Source of the DNA: Odontocerum albicorne
Lineage: Eukaryota > Arthropoda > Insecta > Trichoptera > Odontoceridae
Assembly: GCA_949825065.1 (NCBI GenBank)
Contig: OX463849.1
Location: forward strand, 33,220,043-33,284,042
Length of the DNA: 64,000 nucleotides
Direction: 5' to 3'
Shown: in pieces, positions 43,441 to 54,480 of the stretch
Layout: each line of letters begins with the position of its first letter
Numbering within the stretch: position 1 is the first letter of the stretch
Translations under genes and position numbers: made by a program
The notes under the pieces: model-generated
The model's input: only the letters and a program-made list of their open reading frames with translations
Database searches by the model: none
Told to the model about the DNA's origin: nothing

Positions 43441-43665
43441 TTTTTATTGTATTGTATTACACTCTTATTATATACAGTATCACCTGGTGAGTTTATTGCC
43501 ACGAAGCAATATCTTCCAACCAACCAGAAAGATGTTAAAGAGGCCTTGAGTAAAAACCAGAGTGGAATCCTTTTTGAAAAAAATTGGGGTCCAATGGAAA
43601 TTGAACCCATAACTCCCGAGCTGGAAGACAAGCGGCTTACCAACTAAACCACGGAGGTTGTCTGA
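43441..43665 (-). mobile_element. tRNA-derived SINE (family S1), full length
   Basis: On the minus strand: head with 'tggtttagttggtaagccg' (A box), 'gttatgggttcaatttcc' (B-box region), body 'ccactctggtttttactcaa', tail with 'tctggttggttggaagatat', 'tgcttcgtggcaataaac' and 'gtgatactgtatataat'. Its downstream flank matches the flank of the 26.2-kb SINE. Confidence 0.88.
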
Positions 43666-43679
43666 ATCTGACTGTATGA

Positions 43680-44015
43680 CTGAATACGAAATAAAGTGCT
43701 TAGGAAAGAATGTAAATTTAAGGTTTTATGTTAAGTGAGTTGAAGAACAGCTGGTTTGGGCATTTATAACGATTAAATTAAGAAAGAACAACAAAAGAAA
43801 TATACACAATAAATGTGGGTGGAAAGTGTGGTTGAAGAAAATCAAGAAAAGTATGGTTAGATCAAGTATATGATATTTTGAAAGAAATCGTAAAAAATCT
43901 GAGAAATCATAGATGTAAAAAAGGCGAAAGGTTATCACGATTAGGAAGTCTTGCATTCTCTTCTCTCTACTTTCCCCAACATGGAACCGGCATTATTGTA
44001 TGTATGTGAATTTTG
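43680..44015 (+). mobile_element. RTE-like relic (family A)
   Basis: Plus strand: ECKFKVLC-like block, 'aagaaaagtatggttagatc' (WLDQ block) and the 'ctacttccccaacatggaac' type end. Stops throughout. Confidence 0.65.
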
Positions 44016-44139
44016 CGGGTCTATGTCAACTGCCTCAGATCAAGAAATGAGCCTAGTAAGACTGCTGATATAGACTGTAAAGTTGAATTATATAAATATT
44101 TGAAGAAATATAAAAAAGGGATCGTGTAGTGACTAGATA

Positions 44140-44147
44140 TACTCGTA
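44140..44147 (+). other. TACTCGTA octamer, no paralogue
   Basis: Flanks 'gactagata' and 'tgcttctatt' were not found elsewhere in the window. Confidence 0.5.
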
Positions 44148-44447
44148 TGCTTCTATTTAGTGGCGATCTAGAGCTGCTTTTAAATTAAAAAAAAACCACT
44201 GCAATATTTTAAATAATGTCTTCCGCAGTGTTGAATCGCGTAATTCGGTTTCGAACGTTTTGAAAACGTGGCAGTTTTCATTTTCAGGGCATGTTTGTAA
44301 TCTACTTATCACAAAACTGATAATAATAATATAGAAATACAATTTTTATAGCGCCGTCTAGAGAGCAAACTCTCCTTAAGGGCGCATCAACACAGGATAG
44401 GAAAGGATAGGAAAGTGGTGGCTGCAGTCATTAGATTAAATATTGTA

Positions 44448-44660
44448 TATTATTACATTTTCGCCGTATACAGTACAATCCGGTGGGCTTATTGTGACAA
44501 CCTCTTCCAACTAACCAAAAAGACGTTAAAGAGGCCTTAAGTAAAAACCAGACTGGAATCCTTTTTAAAAAAATCTAGGTTCCAGCGGGATTCAAATCCG
44601 CACTCTCCAGGCTGAGAGACAGGCATCTTACCAACTTTGTCATGCAGGTCGTCCCCTGCA
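44448..44660 (-). mobile_element. tRNA-derived SINE (family S1), full length
   Basis: Minus strand: A-box region near 44630-44645, B-box 'gcggatttgaatcccgctgg', body 'ccagtctggtttttacttaa', tail 'tggttagttggaagaggttg' and 'ccggattgtactgtatac'. Confidence 0.85.
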
Positions 44661-44769
44661 TATGCATATGTTAAGCTCTGAAGATAAAAACTGCATTTTT
44701 TTCGAAACGTCCACATCATAAACCAAATTACGTGATACAATATTCCGAAATACCTTATATAACTGATAT

Positions 44770-44874
44770 AAAGACATTATAATTTGTTTTTATCAAATAC
44801 TATTTATTCCACTTTTTATAACGGTATAACCCTACCGGTTTCAAGGTTTTCACCTCATCATTAGGGGAGCGCAA
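44770..44874. repeat. Fold-back element (family P), left half only
   Basis: One arm: 'aagacattataatttg', 'aacggtataaccctaccggt', 'ctcatcattaggggagcgca'. Confidence 0.85.
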
Positions 44875-45699
44875 TTATATAAAGAACTACAAAAGCCTCT
44901 AAACATTTTTACTGTGACATTTTAGTTGTGAAACGGAGCATTACTAGTACATAGCATAATTTATTTATTTCTTACAACTAATTATTATTACTAATCATGA
45001 GCCTCTCAATTAAAAAAGCTAAAGATCATCAAAAGATCAAGAAATAAGAGTATAAACGGGTTTTAATTTATTTTAGCCAGTTGACCAGGTCTGCGTTAAG
45101 CAAACACGTCCGATAGACCAAATGCTAACCACCAAGAGCTGAGCCTTAGCGGCAAAGGTCGACCAAGAGGTCAAATTAATTTCCAACTCACTTTTTGATA
45201 CTTTTTCATCTGGAGTCGGATGCCAGGACATGGATTTATTACTTCAGGTAGGTGAATGTGCTACGCCCTGTCTGAGAAGTCAAGGTTTGATTTCAAACAG
45301 TAGACCTAAGATAAGACAACAAGAAGAAGACTACGTATCAAAAGAATCCGGGCTGAAGTTTCATGTTGAATTAGGGACGACTGATCAAACTGAAGGTTTT
45401 TAAGATTATGATCTCGTAGAAATAGGCGAGTAGGTTCATTTGACTCGATAACCGATGGTAACTAAGATGAAATAAATGGATAGGTATGCTGTGACCAGAA
45501 ATATAATTTATATATCAAATTGAATGATATATTTTGTAGGTTTTATTTTGAGATTTAATAAAATGCAAATTGGTTAAAAAAATTCATAGCAAGTTAAGGT
45601 TTTGGTATATTTTATTGAATCATCGTCATCAGTTTTATTTTACTTACACATTAATGATTTCACGCACTGCATGTGTCCTGAAATATGTTGATATTTTTT
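44875..45699. other. No recognisable gene
   Basis: A GC-richer patch at 45070-45320 could not be assigned. Confidence 0.35.
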
Positions 45700-45890
45700 A
45701 AGTTGTTGATATCTTAAAGAAGGATACTCTGAAATTGTTTGGATATGTAAAAGGCGTGGTAGAAGAAGATCTGGATCAAGTGATATTTTAAACAAAGCAA
45801 TGTAAAAGTCAGAAAATTTGGAGTTGTGTAAGAAGTCTGACACCCTCCCCTCTCTACTTACCCCGATAGGGTAATTGCGTAATAATATTT
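45700..45890 (+). mobile_element. RTE-like relic (family A), 3' end
   Basis: Reads the GRRRSGSSD block and the end 'cttaccccgatagggtaatt' followed by 'gcgtaataatat'. It runs straight into the tandem array that follows. Confidence 0.65.
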
Positions 45891-46408
45891 TATATTTTGT
45901 TAAGTTAATGCTTCTACGGTTTGTAAAAGACATTTATGTGTCGTACACCTTTGCGTGATATATATTTTGTTAAGTAAATGCTTCTACGGTTTGTAATCAA
46001 CATTTATTTATCGTACACCATTGTGGGATGATGTTATATATTTTGTTGAGTAAATGCTTCTACGGTTTGTAAAAGACATTTATGTGTTGTACACCATTGT
46101 GTGATGATATCTATTTTGTTAAATAAAAGCTTCTACGGCTTGTAAACAACATTTATTTGTCATAGATACACCATTACGTGATGATATTACATATTTTGTT
46201 AAGTAAATGCTTCTACGGTCTGTAAAAGATATTCATGTGTCGTACACCATTGAGTAATGATATTAATATATATATTTTGTTAAGTAAATGCTTCTACGGT
46301 TTGTAAAAGATATGTATGTGTCGTACACCATTGAGTAATGATATTATATATTTTGTTAAGTAAATGCTTCTACGGTTTGTAAAAGATATGTATGTGTCGT
46401 ACACCATT
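45891..46408. repeat. Tandem repeat, seven copies of a ~70-80-bp unit
   Basis: Each unit begins 'tatattttgttaagtaaatg', has 'cttctacggtttgtaaaaga', and ends 'gtacaccattgcgtgatgat'. The unit's end echoes the 3' end of the family A relic just upstream. The frequent 'tatgtgtcgtacaccatt' is nearly constant. Confidence 0.93.
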
Positions 46409-47390
46409 TCACAATCCAAGATGGGTTTTGACAGTGTGAATGATTATCTGTCATTTATGTCTCAGTAACATCCTTCCTCAAAATCATCAATATAACTATC
46501 ACGCCATGTCACTGCTGTAATAGATGAAGAGAATTGACAATAATGATAAAATGACAAATTATATATAGCCGGCTAGAGGGCACATTCTCATCACGGACGC
46601 TCTAACCTGCCACCTCGTTATGCATGCTCTTATATAATAGAAACTATTCTATCTTTCAAAATTTGATTCAGTTTGTAGTATTTCTCCTCGAATTGGTCAT
46701 ACCTAGTGTGCGATAGTTCTCTGTTACACCATCCAGCTATTTCAACATCGGTCTCTCTATGTCTCATTAGACTGCTGAACAAAGCCTTCTTTACAGGATC
46801 AGTGTCCTGCATGCGATATCAGTACCCAATCCAGCACTTTTTATCGATTTTTACAACTTTTGTAAAACTAGCTTCATCATACAGGGTGTAGAACTTATCG
46901 TTATAACTCTATCTCCACGTACATAATTAATTGGGGCAAATTTTCTGCGGAGTTTTTTCTCTCAATTTTACCTTCAACGCTCGATTTTAATTTGTAGAAG
47001 ATTGTTATAAATGATTTACTTCACAATAGAAAATATCTATTATACTTTTACAAATCATAGTATAGTTTAGTAAACCAAAGTTAAAATATCAGTAACTCCT
47101 AATAATCAATACAATTCAGAACACATAAGTTGTGTGAAATAAAAATATATTGATAAATATATTATTATTAGTTAATTAGACATTACATCCTTCTAAGGTA
47201 ATGATTTATGCCAATAGCAATTTGAAAGAAAGAAGGCAGTATGAGAATATGTAAGAACTACTGTAGTTAAAATAATTAAAGAGTTTATCTGATTATAAAC
47301 TAATTGAGAATTGAGTACGAGTGCGTAGGGCGTGTTGTACGGTCGGGGGACGTGGGCTCATTTACAATTGAGCATAAGAACAGTAGAGGA
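46409..47390. other. No recognisable gene; unassigned minus frame 46630-46812
   Basis: The 60-codon minus frame (…LSHTRYDQFEEKYYKLNQIL…) looks protein-like but I cannot place it; it has a facing plus frame. AT-rich otherwise. Confidence 0.3.
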
Positions 47391-47572
47391 ACACTGTTTA
47401 TTCCACTTTTTTGTAACGCAAACAACACTTGTTTTTGCTCCCCTGAAGATGAAGTGAAAGCCTTGAAACCGGTAGGGTTATACCGTCACAAAAAAGTGGA
47501 ATAAACAGTGTTTGATAAAAAATAAATTACAATGTCTTTAAACATCCACAACGTTAATGCCTTAACTATAAA
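47391..47572. repeat. Fold-back element (family P), asymmetric copy
   Basis: The left arm keeps only 'aacactgtttattccacttt'; the right arm is complete to 'ccttaactataaac'. Confidence 0.85.
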
Positions 47573-47994
47573 CAACATAGTATAGGAACACTTAAAAGTT
47601 CTTAAATACAAGGAATCAAATATAATCAATCAAAACACACAATGTATTAAATTACAAAAAAAGCAAGATAAAATGAAAATGCAATAACCAGTATCTCAAT
47701 CAAGACCTGTGATTGAGGAAATGCCGGCGAAGGATCCTCCTGAACCCGACAACATATCATTAAAAATATACACCAAAATATGAGGTAGAGTTACACAGTT
47801 GTTGCATTTAATTCATATTTAGCTTTTTAAAATTAAAATTGATAAGTGTAATTTTACGTACGTATGACAAATAATTTTTATCTGGAAATAATGTTAAATA
47901 TTAATCTTTTACAAATCAACAATATTTGTGAAATCAATTTCATTCATTTGTTGTACGACACAATCGTCATACATATTCTCGTAGACACATATCG
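47573..47994. other. AT-rich spacer
   Basis: No feature recognised. Confidence 0.35.
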
Positions 47995-48440
47995 TCAAGC
48001 CAACTCCCGGTCGGGGTAGGCAGAGAATGTCGCCTCTATCATATTCATGCACCACCTCGCCTCTACCATATTCATATACAACTCCTGCGATTTCTCTATC
48101 TTTTTACACTTCCTTCATTCAAAATATTATTAACTTGATCCAAATATACTTCCCTCGATCTTCCTCTAGTACGCCTTACACTCACTTTATTAGTTTTTCT
48201 TCATCTCAGAGTGCTCTTCTTCATCCTACTTAATACCTCAACTTTACTTTCACATTCATTAATATTCACTTTATTTCATATTCTCTCATATATAATTATA
48301 CAATGTATTCTTTCTGTGCCCGCATTTCTATAGCATTTATTCGGTTATTTCAGTTTTTTTTCCACACTCACTTTTCACTTCCATACATCAAAGATGGCAT
48401 AAGACTATTGTTGTCGACTATCATCTAAGCAGACTTTGAT
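47995..48440 (-). mobile_element. RTE-like relic (family A)
   Basis: Minus-strand 3' end 'gtcggggtaggcagagaatg' through the coding blocks to the YGSE-type region at about 48385. Confidence 0.75.
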
Positions 48441-48954
48441 ACTTTTCGCTTCGAGTATATATATTTTAGTGACTTTGTTTCCTATCGCTACACGCCTTTA
48501 TTTACCGTTATTATAGAATTCTTCAACTTGCTCTTCCAATCTTTCGTTGTTCACCACATTCACCTTACCTTTCACACCTTTCACTATAACAGATTTCACA
48601 ATATGTTTTCTTAGATCTTCTCTTGTATCTCTCATAAAATCAAACATACACATATGTTGCCTAGTAATCTTAAAATCTGCAATTTCTGTTACGTCAATAA
48701 GCCCGATATGTTTTTTTAGAAACTGTTATTTCATCTAAAATGATTCCAAAGTATGCAATGGATTACGTGCATTTTGCAATGAACGTTACCTATTCTTGCA
48801 ATTTCAAAATGTATTGTACAATAATCTAATAATATCCAAAATTATAAATGCGATCATTAAAAGTAACTAAACAATGCTTCCCAACTTATTAAACCTTTCA
48901 ACATACTCGTATACTATATTACATGTTGATAAAGAAGAATAACGATATTTTCAG
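48441..48954. other. Unassigned; possibly further family A decay
   Basis: TACTCGTA at 48904-48911. No motif otherwise. Confidence 0.3.
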
Positions 48955-49075
48955 ACCCAGAAATTCAGTTGGAACCAATTTTTTTAAAAATTGTTCTTGT
49001 CTGGTTTTCACTTAAGGATTGTAAAAACACATTTGTGATTGATAGGAAACCATTACCACATATCAATCCGTTGTA
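48955..49075 (+). mobile_element. SINE S1, body and tail only
   Basis: 'ttcagttggaaccaattttt', 'cttgtctggttttcacttaa' and a decayed tail 'ccattaccacatatcaat'. Confidence 0.6.
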
Positions 49076-49288
49076 CACTCAAAGTTGCCCATATACAACA
49101 AAAAACAAGGATATGCTGTCTTATACGGTTTGGCAACGGTAACAAAATGAAAAAGGGATACCTCAAGGATTCACGAAGCATCCTAATAAGACCAAAAAGG
49201 ATGAGAAAGACGTGATTGTGAACTTTCCAAAAATATTTCGATATGCTAGTATCGATGAATCGACAAATCATGAAAACGGGACGTGGCT

Positions 49289-49399
49289 TAATTATTAGAA
49301 CGACTTACCCCAAGTGAAACAAGGGTAATTATTAGAACGACTTACCCCAAGTGAAATAAGGGTAATTATTAGAACGACTTTTCCCAAGTGAAACACGGG
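49289..49399. repeat. Tandem repeat, three copies of a 37-bp unit
   Basis: Units at 49289, 49326 and 49363 read 'taattattagaacgactt' then 'accccaagtgaaacaaggg' with one to three differences. Confidence 0.97.
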
Positions 49400-49825
49400 T
49401 AATAAACCAGACAGAAAGAAAGAGTAATTTTTATTAACAGAAATTGTCTTCGTTGTGGGCATTGAATTTAAAGATCTCCTCGTCATCCCACCAGACTATG
49501 GAGCTGCTTCCTATCTGACATTAGGCTTCTTGCAGGAGAACATCCCAATTCTCGAAGCACTCACTGTTCCGCAGATATCATACCTACTAATTCGCTGAAC
49601 AGCCGATCACACCGCTAAATATCCCCAGCTATATATCTTATCTGGCAGCTGCATCCCCCATCAACCACAAAATAGACACCGAATACAGAAATATCGTCCG
49701 CCTGGTATTCACCGGTGGAACGAAACTAGTAGTTTGACAAAAACTCAGATTAAGAGTTTGCAGGTCAGGCAGTTGAAATACTGTCGAAATGGATATGCGG
49801 TGTCACGAGAGCAGATAATATTTAT
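49400..49825. other. No recognisable gene
   Basis: Slightly GC-richer at 49480-49700; no motif seen. Confidence 0.35.
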
Positions 49826-49833
49826 AATGAGGT

Positions 49834-49990
49834 GCATGGTTGTGCGGTAACGCACTGGACTTCCATGCGGAAGGTCGTCGGTTCGAACCCCGCACTGTGC
49901 TACTCCCCTCGAACGACACAGGCACTTTTTCCGCCTAGTGTTCGAGGGTATAAGAATACCTATGACTTCGGTCATATCTATTCTTAAAAA
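49834..49990 (+). mobile_element. Second SINE family (S2), 157 bp, complete with target duplication
   Basis: Starts with a tRNA-like head (gcatggttgtgcggtaacgc as A-box region, 'ggtcgtcggttcgaacccc' with a perfect B box), then two hairpins: 'ccctcgaac'...'gttcgaggg' (49906-49948) and a second ending in 'tatctattctt'. It ends in an A run. The 8-bp sequence aatgaggt flanks it at 49826-49833 and 49991-49998. It has no LINE M-type tail. Confidence 0.8.
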
Positions 49991-50019
49991 AATGAGGTAT
50001 TATCGAAATTCGTGATTAT

Positions 50020-50330
50020 ATATGAACATTACACGCATACACTAGATTACACTTAAAGCTGAATTTGTTACTATCACATATTGAAATATCTTGTAATGTT
50101 TCTTTGCTATTGGATGATATGTGGTAATCATAAATATTGTTATATCAGTCCGCTTCTAAAAAGTTTACATTGGCTCAAGTATCACGAACGGGTTGATTTC
50201 AAACTTTGCCTCATTGTTTTCAGGTCTCTGAAATTTATGTCTCTATTGTATCTTTTGAATCTGTATAAGGCCCAGTCACGTCTTCCTCAGTATATCTCTT
50301 CCTTGCATTTCTGACTTATATACTCTTTTA
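50020..50330 (+). mobile_element. CR1/L2-like LINE relic (family L), first segment
   Basis: Begins with a stray family L 3' end (acacttaaagctgaatttgt) and then YISPLLKSLHWLKYHERVDF and LIVFRSLK, matching 15.29-15.42 kb. Confidence 0.75.
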
Positions 50331-50700
50331 GTTATTCAACACCCTTAATGGGATGTCTCCATTAAATCTTTCGAATCTGTGTCTCAGAGATGTTCCTTGG
50401 GAGAGGAATAGAATTATAAGATCGATTTCTTCTTCATCTAATAAATTAATTGTTCCAAATCCATCCAATATAGAGGGGTTCTATGATAAAGCTTTTGGTT
50501 TTGCTGATCCTGTGGTGTGGAATAGTCTAACTCTTAGTGTAAGAAATATGGGTGATGTATACAGCTATAGAAGATCTTATCAAAATTTATGTTATATGAA
50601 CTCTTCACTACACCTAAAGCTAAATGTGTTACCATCACATATCGGAAGATCTGCAAAGGTTTCTTTGTAGTTTGTTATCAATTTGTAAGTTCTCTGTGGT
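50331..50700 (+). mobile_element. CR1/L2-like LINE relic (family L), C-terminal segment
   Basis: Open frame 50353-50670: LSNLCLRDVPWERNRIIRSI, KAFGFADPVVWNSLTLSVRN, and the family 3' end 'cacctaaagctaaatgtgtt'. Better preserved than the 15-kb copy. Confidence 0.85.
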
Positions 50701-50749
50701 TTTTTTACCAAACATGTTTTTCTGAACATATACAAATCGGTGAAGTATC

Positions 50750-50860
50750 TAATCTAATGGCCGCAGACACCATCTTCTTATCCGTACACGTTAATAACAG
50801 TGGGTTCGAATCCTATGTCGGAGCGTTTGTGAAGAGAGTCTGCTTTTAAAATGATGATTT
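50750..50860 (+). mobile_element. Possible tRNA-derived SINE fragment
   Basis: 'ctaatggccgcagacacc' and a B-box-like 'gggttcgaatcctatg' at 50802-50817 resemble a tRNA head; no body identified. Confidence 0.4.
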
Positions 50861-51452
50861 ATAAATTGTCTTGTATTTTTTATTATTAAATCTTTTTTTA
50901 ATTTAAAAAGGGGTTCTCGTGAAATAAAAGTTCGACACTACTCCAGCCTATTTACTCATTCTTTAACCTGTCCTTCATATTCTGAACAAACAAGCTATCA
51001 GATTTTAAGATCTCGTAATATTTTTCTCGTCTCATAACAAGAAGCCTCGATAGATCTTTTGCAGCAATTAATATAAATGTAAACGCGGGGGTCATCCCTC
51101 ACATAGGCAATCTGAGAAATACTTAGCAATCTCAGAGCATGAAACCGATTCCCAGCTGGGTTGCCCGTCTTCTTGCCTTTATAATAATTGTCTACGGTTC
51201 GATTATTAATTGAAATATTTTCTACTCACCACATGACCTTTTCGGATGTGAATATATTATTTGTGGGTCGTCCCGAGGAAATGTTTAAATGATTTTATTA
51301 AGCTGTTTTGTCTTTAAACATCCCATATTTAATAATCCCTATTTTATTTTATAAAAATAATTCACGATTCTTTCACGGATGTTCTCTTCGATCAGGCGAT
51401 TAGCGACTCATTTGTGTACCGACACATCACACCACATTTAAAAAAATAATTG
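50861..51452. other. No recognisable gene
   Basis: AT-rich; no feature supported. Confidence 0.4.
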
Positions 51453-51632
51453 GCCTCGGCCACACAGGCTAGAGCTGGCCACTAGGGGACTGTAATAGTC
51501 ACTTAGCGTGGCACGAAGCGTGCAGTGTGGTAATTGCGATAGTATGGGGTGCGTTGGTTCGCTAGGATGTGTCACCTAGCTCGTAGCGTAGCTCTAAGCA
51601 CCAAGCGAGGCTCCTACCTGTGTGGCCGAGGC
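51453..51632. mobile_element. Small GC-rich TIR element (~180 bp)
   Basis: Inverted ends gcctcggccacacagg (51453-51468) and its exact complement (51617-51632). The interior is GC-rich and partly self-complementary. It interrupts a CR1-like relic whose coding resumes at about 51640. No target duplication could be read. Confidence 0.8.
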
Positions 51633-51639
51633 AACGGTT

Positions 51640-51830
51640 CACTCGGCGCGACTGTGGAATGAACTTCTAAGATTTATCAGGTATGTACCATCTTTATTTA
51701 TGTTTAAAAGAGAATTGAAAAAATATTACATTACTTAGAATATCCTACATATTTATCTCATAACTCTTCCATCACTTGAGAAAATACTGCCTAAACAGCC
51801 GAATTCCACATCTTGGTTGAATCAATATAT
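51640..51830 (+). mobile_element. CR1-like LINE C-terminal relic
   Basis: Reads LWNELLRFIR, SLFMFKRELKKYY, the LWNSLP and F-KFKRELKKY tail of CR1-like reverse transcriptases. Confidence 0.65.
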
Positions 51831-52289
51831 CGCATTTACTTTTCCTTTAATAGTTATCTAACACCATGTCTTTGGATGTTCTTTTCGTATGTGCTATGCA
51901 ATCTATGACTACTATATATCAGCCTAGTATTGATAAATTTGACATGGGTAAAAAATAAATATTTGTGTGATAAAAACTGCCGATTAGAATTAAAAGATTT
52001 GGGAAAGGCCCCACAGTACCACGGAAAACGGTCCAAAGCTAGAAGCCCAGTGCAGAGAGCGCAGCCAGAGCCAAATTGCTATTATAAATAAGAGATTTTT
52101 ATCTCATATTAAATATATCACACGGAGCGCGGGCAGGCCGCAAGGTCAAGTGCTGGGGAACTTGGAAATATCTTTAATTAGGCGCAAGAGCATTGAACTG
52201 GGAAATTGTATTGATTTGCTTTTTTCCTCTTTGATATGTGATGTAACACATATTTTAGGTGTGCTAAGCTGAATTGTGTCATCATCTTC
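51831..52289. other. No recognisable gene
   Basis: Two overlapping minus frames at 52146-52387 have no motif. Confidence 0.35.
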
Positions 52290-52400
52290 ACAATTGACGA
52301 CCTCCTTGACCTTATGGGTAAGATGCTGGTTTTCCACCCGGTGTTTTTGAGTTCGATTCGAGAAAAAACTTTATGATCCGGTAGCACAGATGAACTGAAT
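52290..52400 (+). mobile_element. SINE S1, decayed head
   Basis: 'cgacctccttgaccttatgg' and 'gtaagatgctggttttccac' with 'gagttcgattcgag' keep A- and B-box regions. Confidence 0.65.
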
Positions 52401-52614
52401 TATCCAGCCAAACTCGACTAACAATTTTAAGTTTACGATAGGGGCTTACCCGTTTTTTTTTTAGGTTCGCTATGTACTTCCCTTTCAGTTGGATCTCCGC
52501 ACCGAAGACTTATTACAATATTTTAGCATTCACTAAGTTCGTATAATACATGTAAGTCCTATTTAGTTATCAGATTATACCAAGGATATGCTTTCTAAGT
52601 GTTCGTATTGTAGA

Positions 52615-52740
52615 ACACTTTCGTTGTATATAGAAAAACGGGCTGGAATCCATTAAAAAAACTGGGTTTTAACGGGAATCGACCCCGCCACCTCCTGGCT
52701 GGGAGACAAGTGTTTTACCAACTAGACCACGGAGTTTTCG
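52615..52740 (-). mobile_element. SINE S1, minus strand
   Basis: The complement has 'tggtctagttggtaaaacac', 'gcggggtcgattcccgttaa' and body 'tccagcccgtttttc'. Confidence 0.75.
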
Positions 52741-52816
52741 TTAAATTTTTAACATTTTTTAATGTTTGGATGTGTCTGTGGGAGTGTGTGTTAGTTAATA
52801 AGTGATATACCATGTA

Positions 52817-52818
<2 letters not shown>

Positions 52819-52911
<93 letters not shown>
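52819..52911. repeat. (TA)n microsatellite, about 93 bp
   Basis: Uninterrupted TA dinucleotides. The Ile/Tyr frame across it is an artefact. Confidence 0.98.
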
Positions 52912-52913
<2 letters not shown>

Positions 52914-52914
52914 G

Positions 52915-53095
52915 TACCATTACACTATTTCCCTCTCGGGGTACGCAGATAAGACATAGCGTCAGGATTTCCTATCTCAACTCACACCATTCTCATATAG
53001 CTCCTACAATTTCTCTAACTTCCGTTTTTGAAAATACCATTCACTTTATCCAATCATATTTTCTACATCTTGCTCTCCTATAAGCGAGTCGTTTT
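52915..53095 (-). mobile_element. RTE-like relic (family A) abutting the (TA)n run
   Basis: Minus-strand 3' end 'cactatttccctctcggggt' starts within a few bases of the microsatellite. Confidence 0.7.
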
Positions 53096-53234
53096 TATTT
53101 TTCCACTGATCAAAATTAAGTTAGATCATTTAAATGGAAAACCGGATTGTACGAGTAGAGTATAATTTATATATCAATGCAAAAATACTACATTTAGTGG
53201 ATATAGAAAACTGCTTAACTGGAAAAGACTTAAC

Positions 53235-53760
53235 TGATAGACTAGTCTTATTCTTTAATCACAAATTTCATATCATCATCATTGTCAATCAGGGTCGATC
53301 CACTGCTGGATGAAGGTCTCGCCAAGTTAACTCCAAATAGTTTGGTCTTTTGCTCGTTGGTGCCATGTGATGCTGCCATACTTCCTTAATTCATCTATCC
53401 AGCGTACCTTCAGTCTTCTTCTTGACCTCTTTATGCCTCTTGGGTACCATTGGATTATTTTGGATATCCATCGGGAGTCTGATATTCTGGCAACGTGTCC
53501 AGCCCATTGCCACTTCATTCTTTTGCACACCTTTATAACGTCTTCTACCTTTGTTATATTGCGAATCCAGGTGTTTCGTTTACAGTCACTTTTAGTATAT
53601 CCCAACATGAATCTCTCCATGCCCCTTTGTGCGGTCTGGAATGTTTGTGTGTTCTTTACTATGAGCGTCCATGTCTCTCAACCATATGTAAGTACTGGGA
53701 GAATACACTGGTTGTAGACCCTTCGCTTCAAGGATGTTGTTTAAGCGAACAAATGAGCTC
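53235..53760 (-). mobile_element. RTE-like retrotransposon relic (family B)
   Basis: The open minus frame 53327-53620 reads MLGYTKSDCKRNTWIRNITK, MKWQWAGHVARISDSRWISK, IIQWYPRG and RRLKVRWIDELRKYGS. This is the same order as the plus-strand copy at 28.1 kb. The upstream part (53620-53760) continues as the VLTYGSETW-like region with frame breaks. Confidence 0.85.
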
Positions 53761-54480
53761 CATGCTATTAATATATTTTACCTAAATACTTCACACTATG
53801 CATTCATGTATTAACACACATTAAAAAACAAAGCTTTCATACAACCTTTAATTTTACTAGTTTTTAATATGAGAAATCCTAAATTGCGTTTTGTAGATAT
53901 AATGACTTAATGTTTCTGTCGTATTAGCAAAACCAAGTGACACTATAAATCTCAAAAGTATTTTCGGCCCCTCTTTAGTCATTTAATATGCAGTGGCAGT
54001 GGCGAAACAAGGTGTTTTAAATTTAAAACTAGTATCTTTGATAATTTTTTATATTTAATTATTATTAAGATATTTATAAATGTACCTATAAATATTTAAA
54101 AAAGCACGGGGAAAAAATCACAAAAAGAGTTTAAAAAAAAGCGCAATAATCAATTAAAAACCAGTTTAAAAAAGGTTTTAAAAAGTCCTCGAAATACACG
54201 GGGGATCCCACTTCAAGGCTCGAATATTCCGAAATATATTTTCAGGCACTTCTTTTAGGTCAATAATGATTTTGATTTCACGCGTATTGCTATACAATCG
54301 TTAACTATTATAACGCTTATACTTCATGGATATGTATAAAATTTTGGAAACTTTGCAAACATTCTTAATTTCTTGGGTAGCCAAAAGAACCAATTCTGCG
54401 AATAGACAACAATAAAAGTGTTCACTTTGCTTTTATGACGACTTTAATTACAAGTCATTTTAAGATACAATTTTGTCTTT
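53761..54480. other. No recognisable gene
   Basis: AT-rich. TACGAGTA at 53150-53157 lies just upstream of this block. Confidence 0.35.

Noticed and set aside
43079..43549. 156-aa open frame as a gene
   Set aside because: It crosses a retrotransposon scrap, a SINE tail, a low-copy repeat and a SINE in reverse; composition is typical of AT-rich chance frames.
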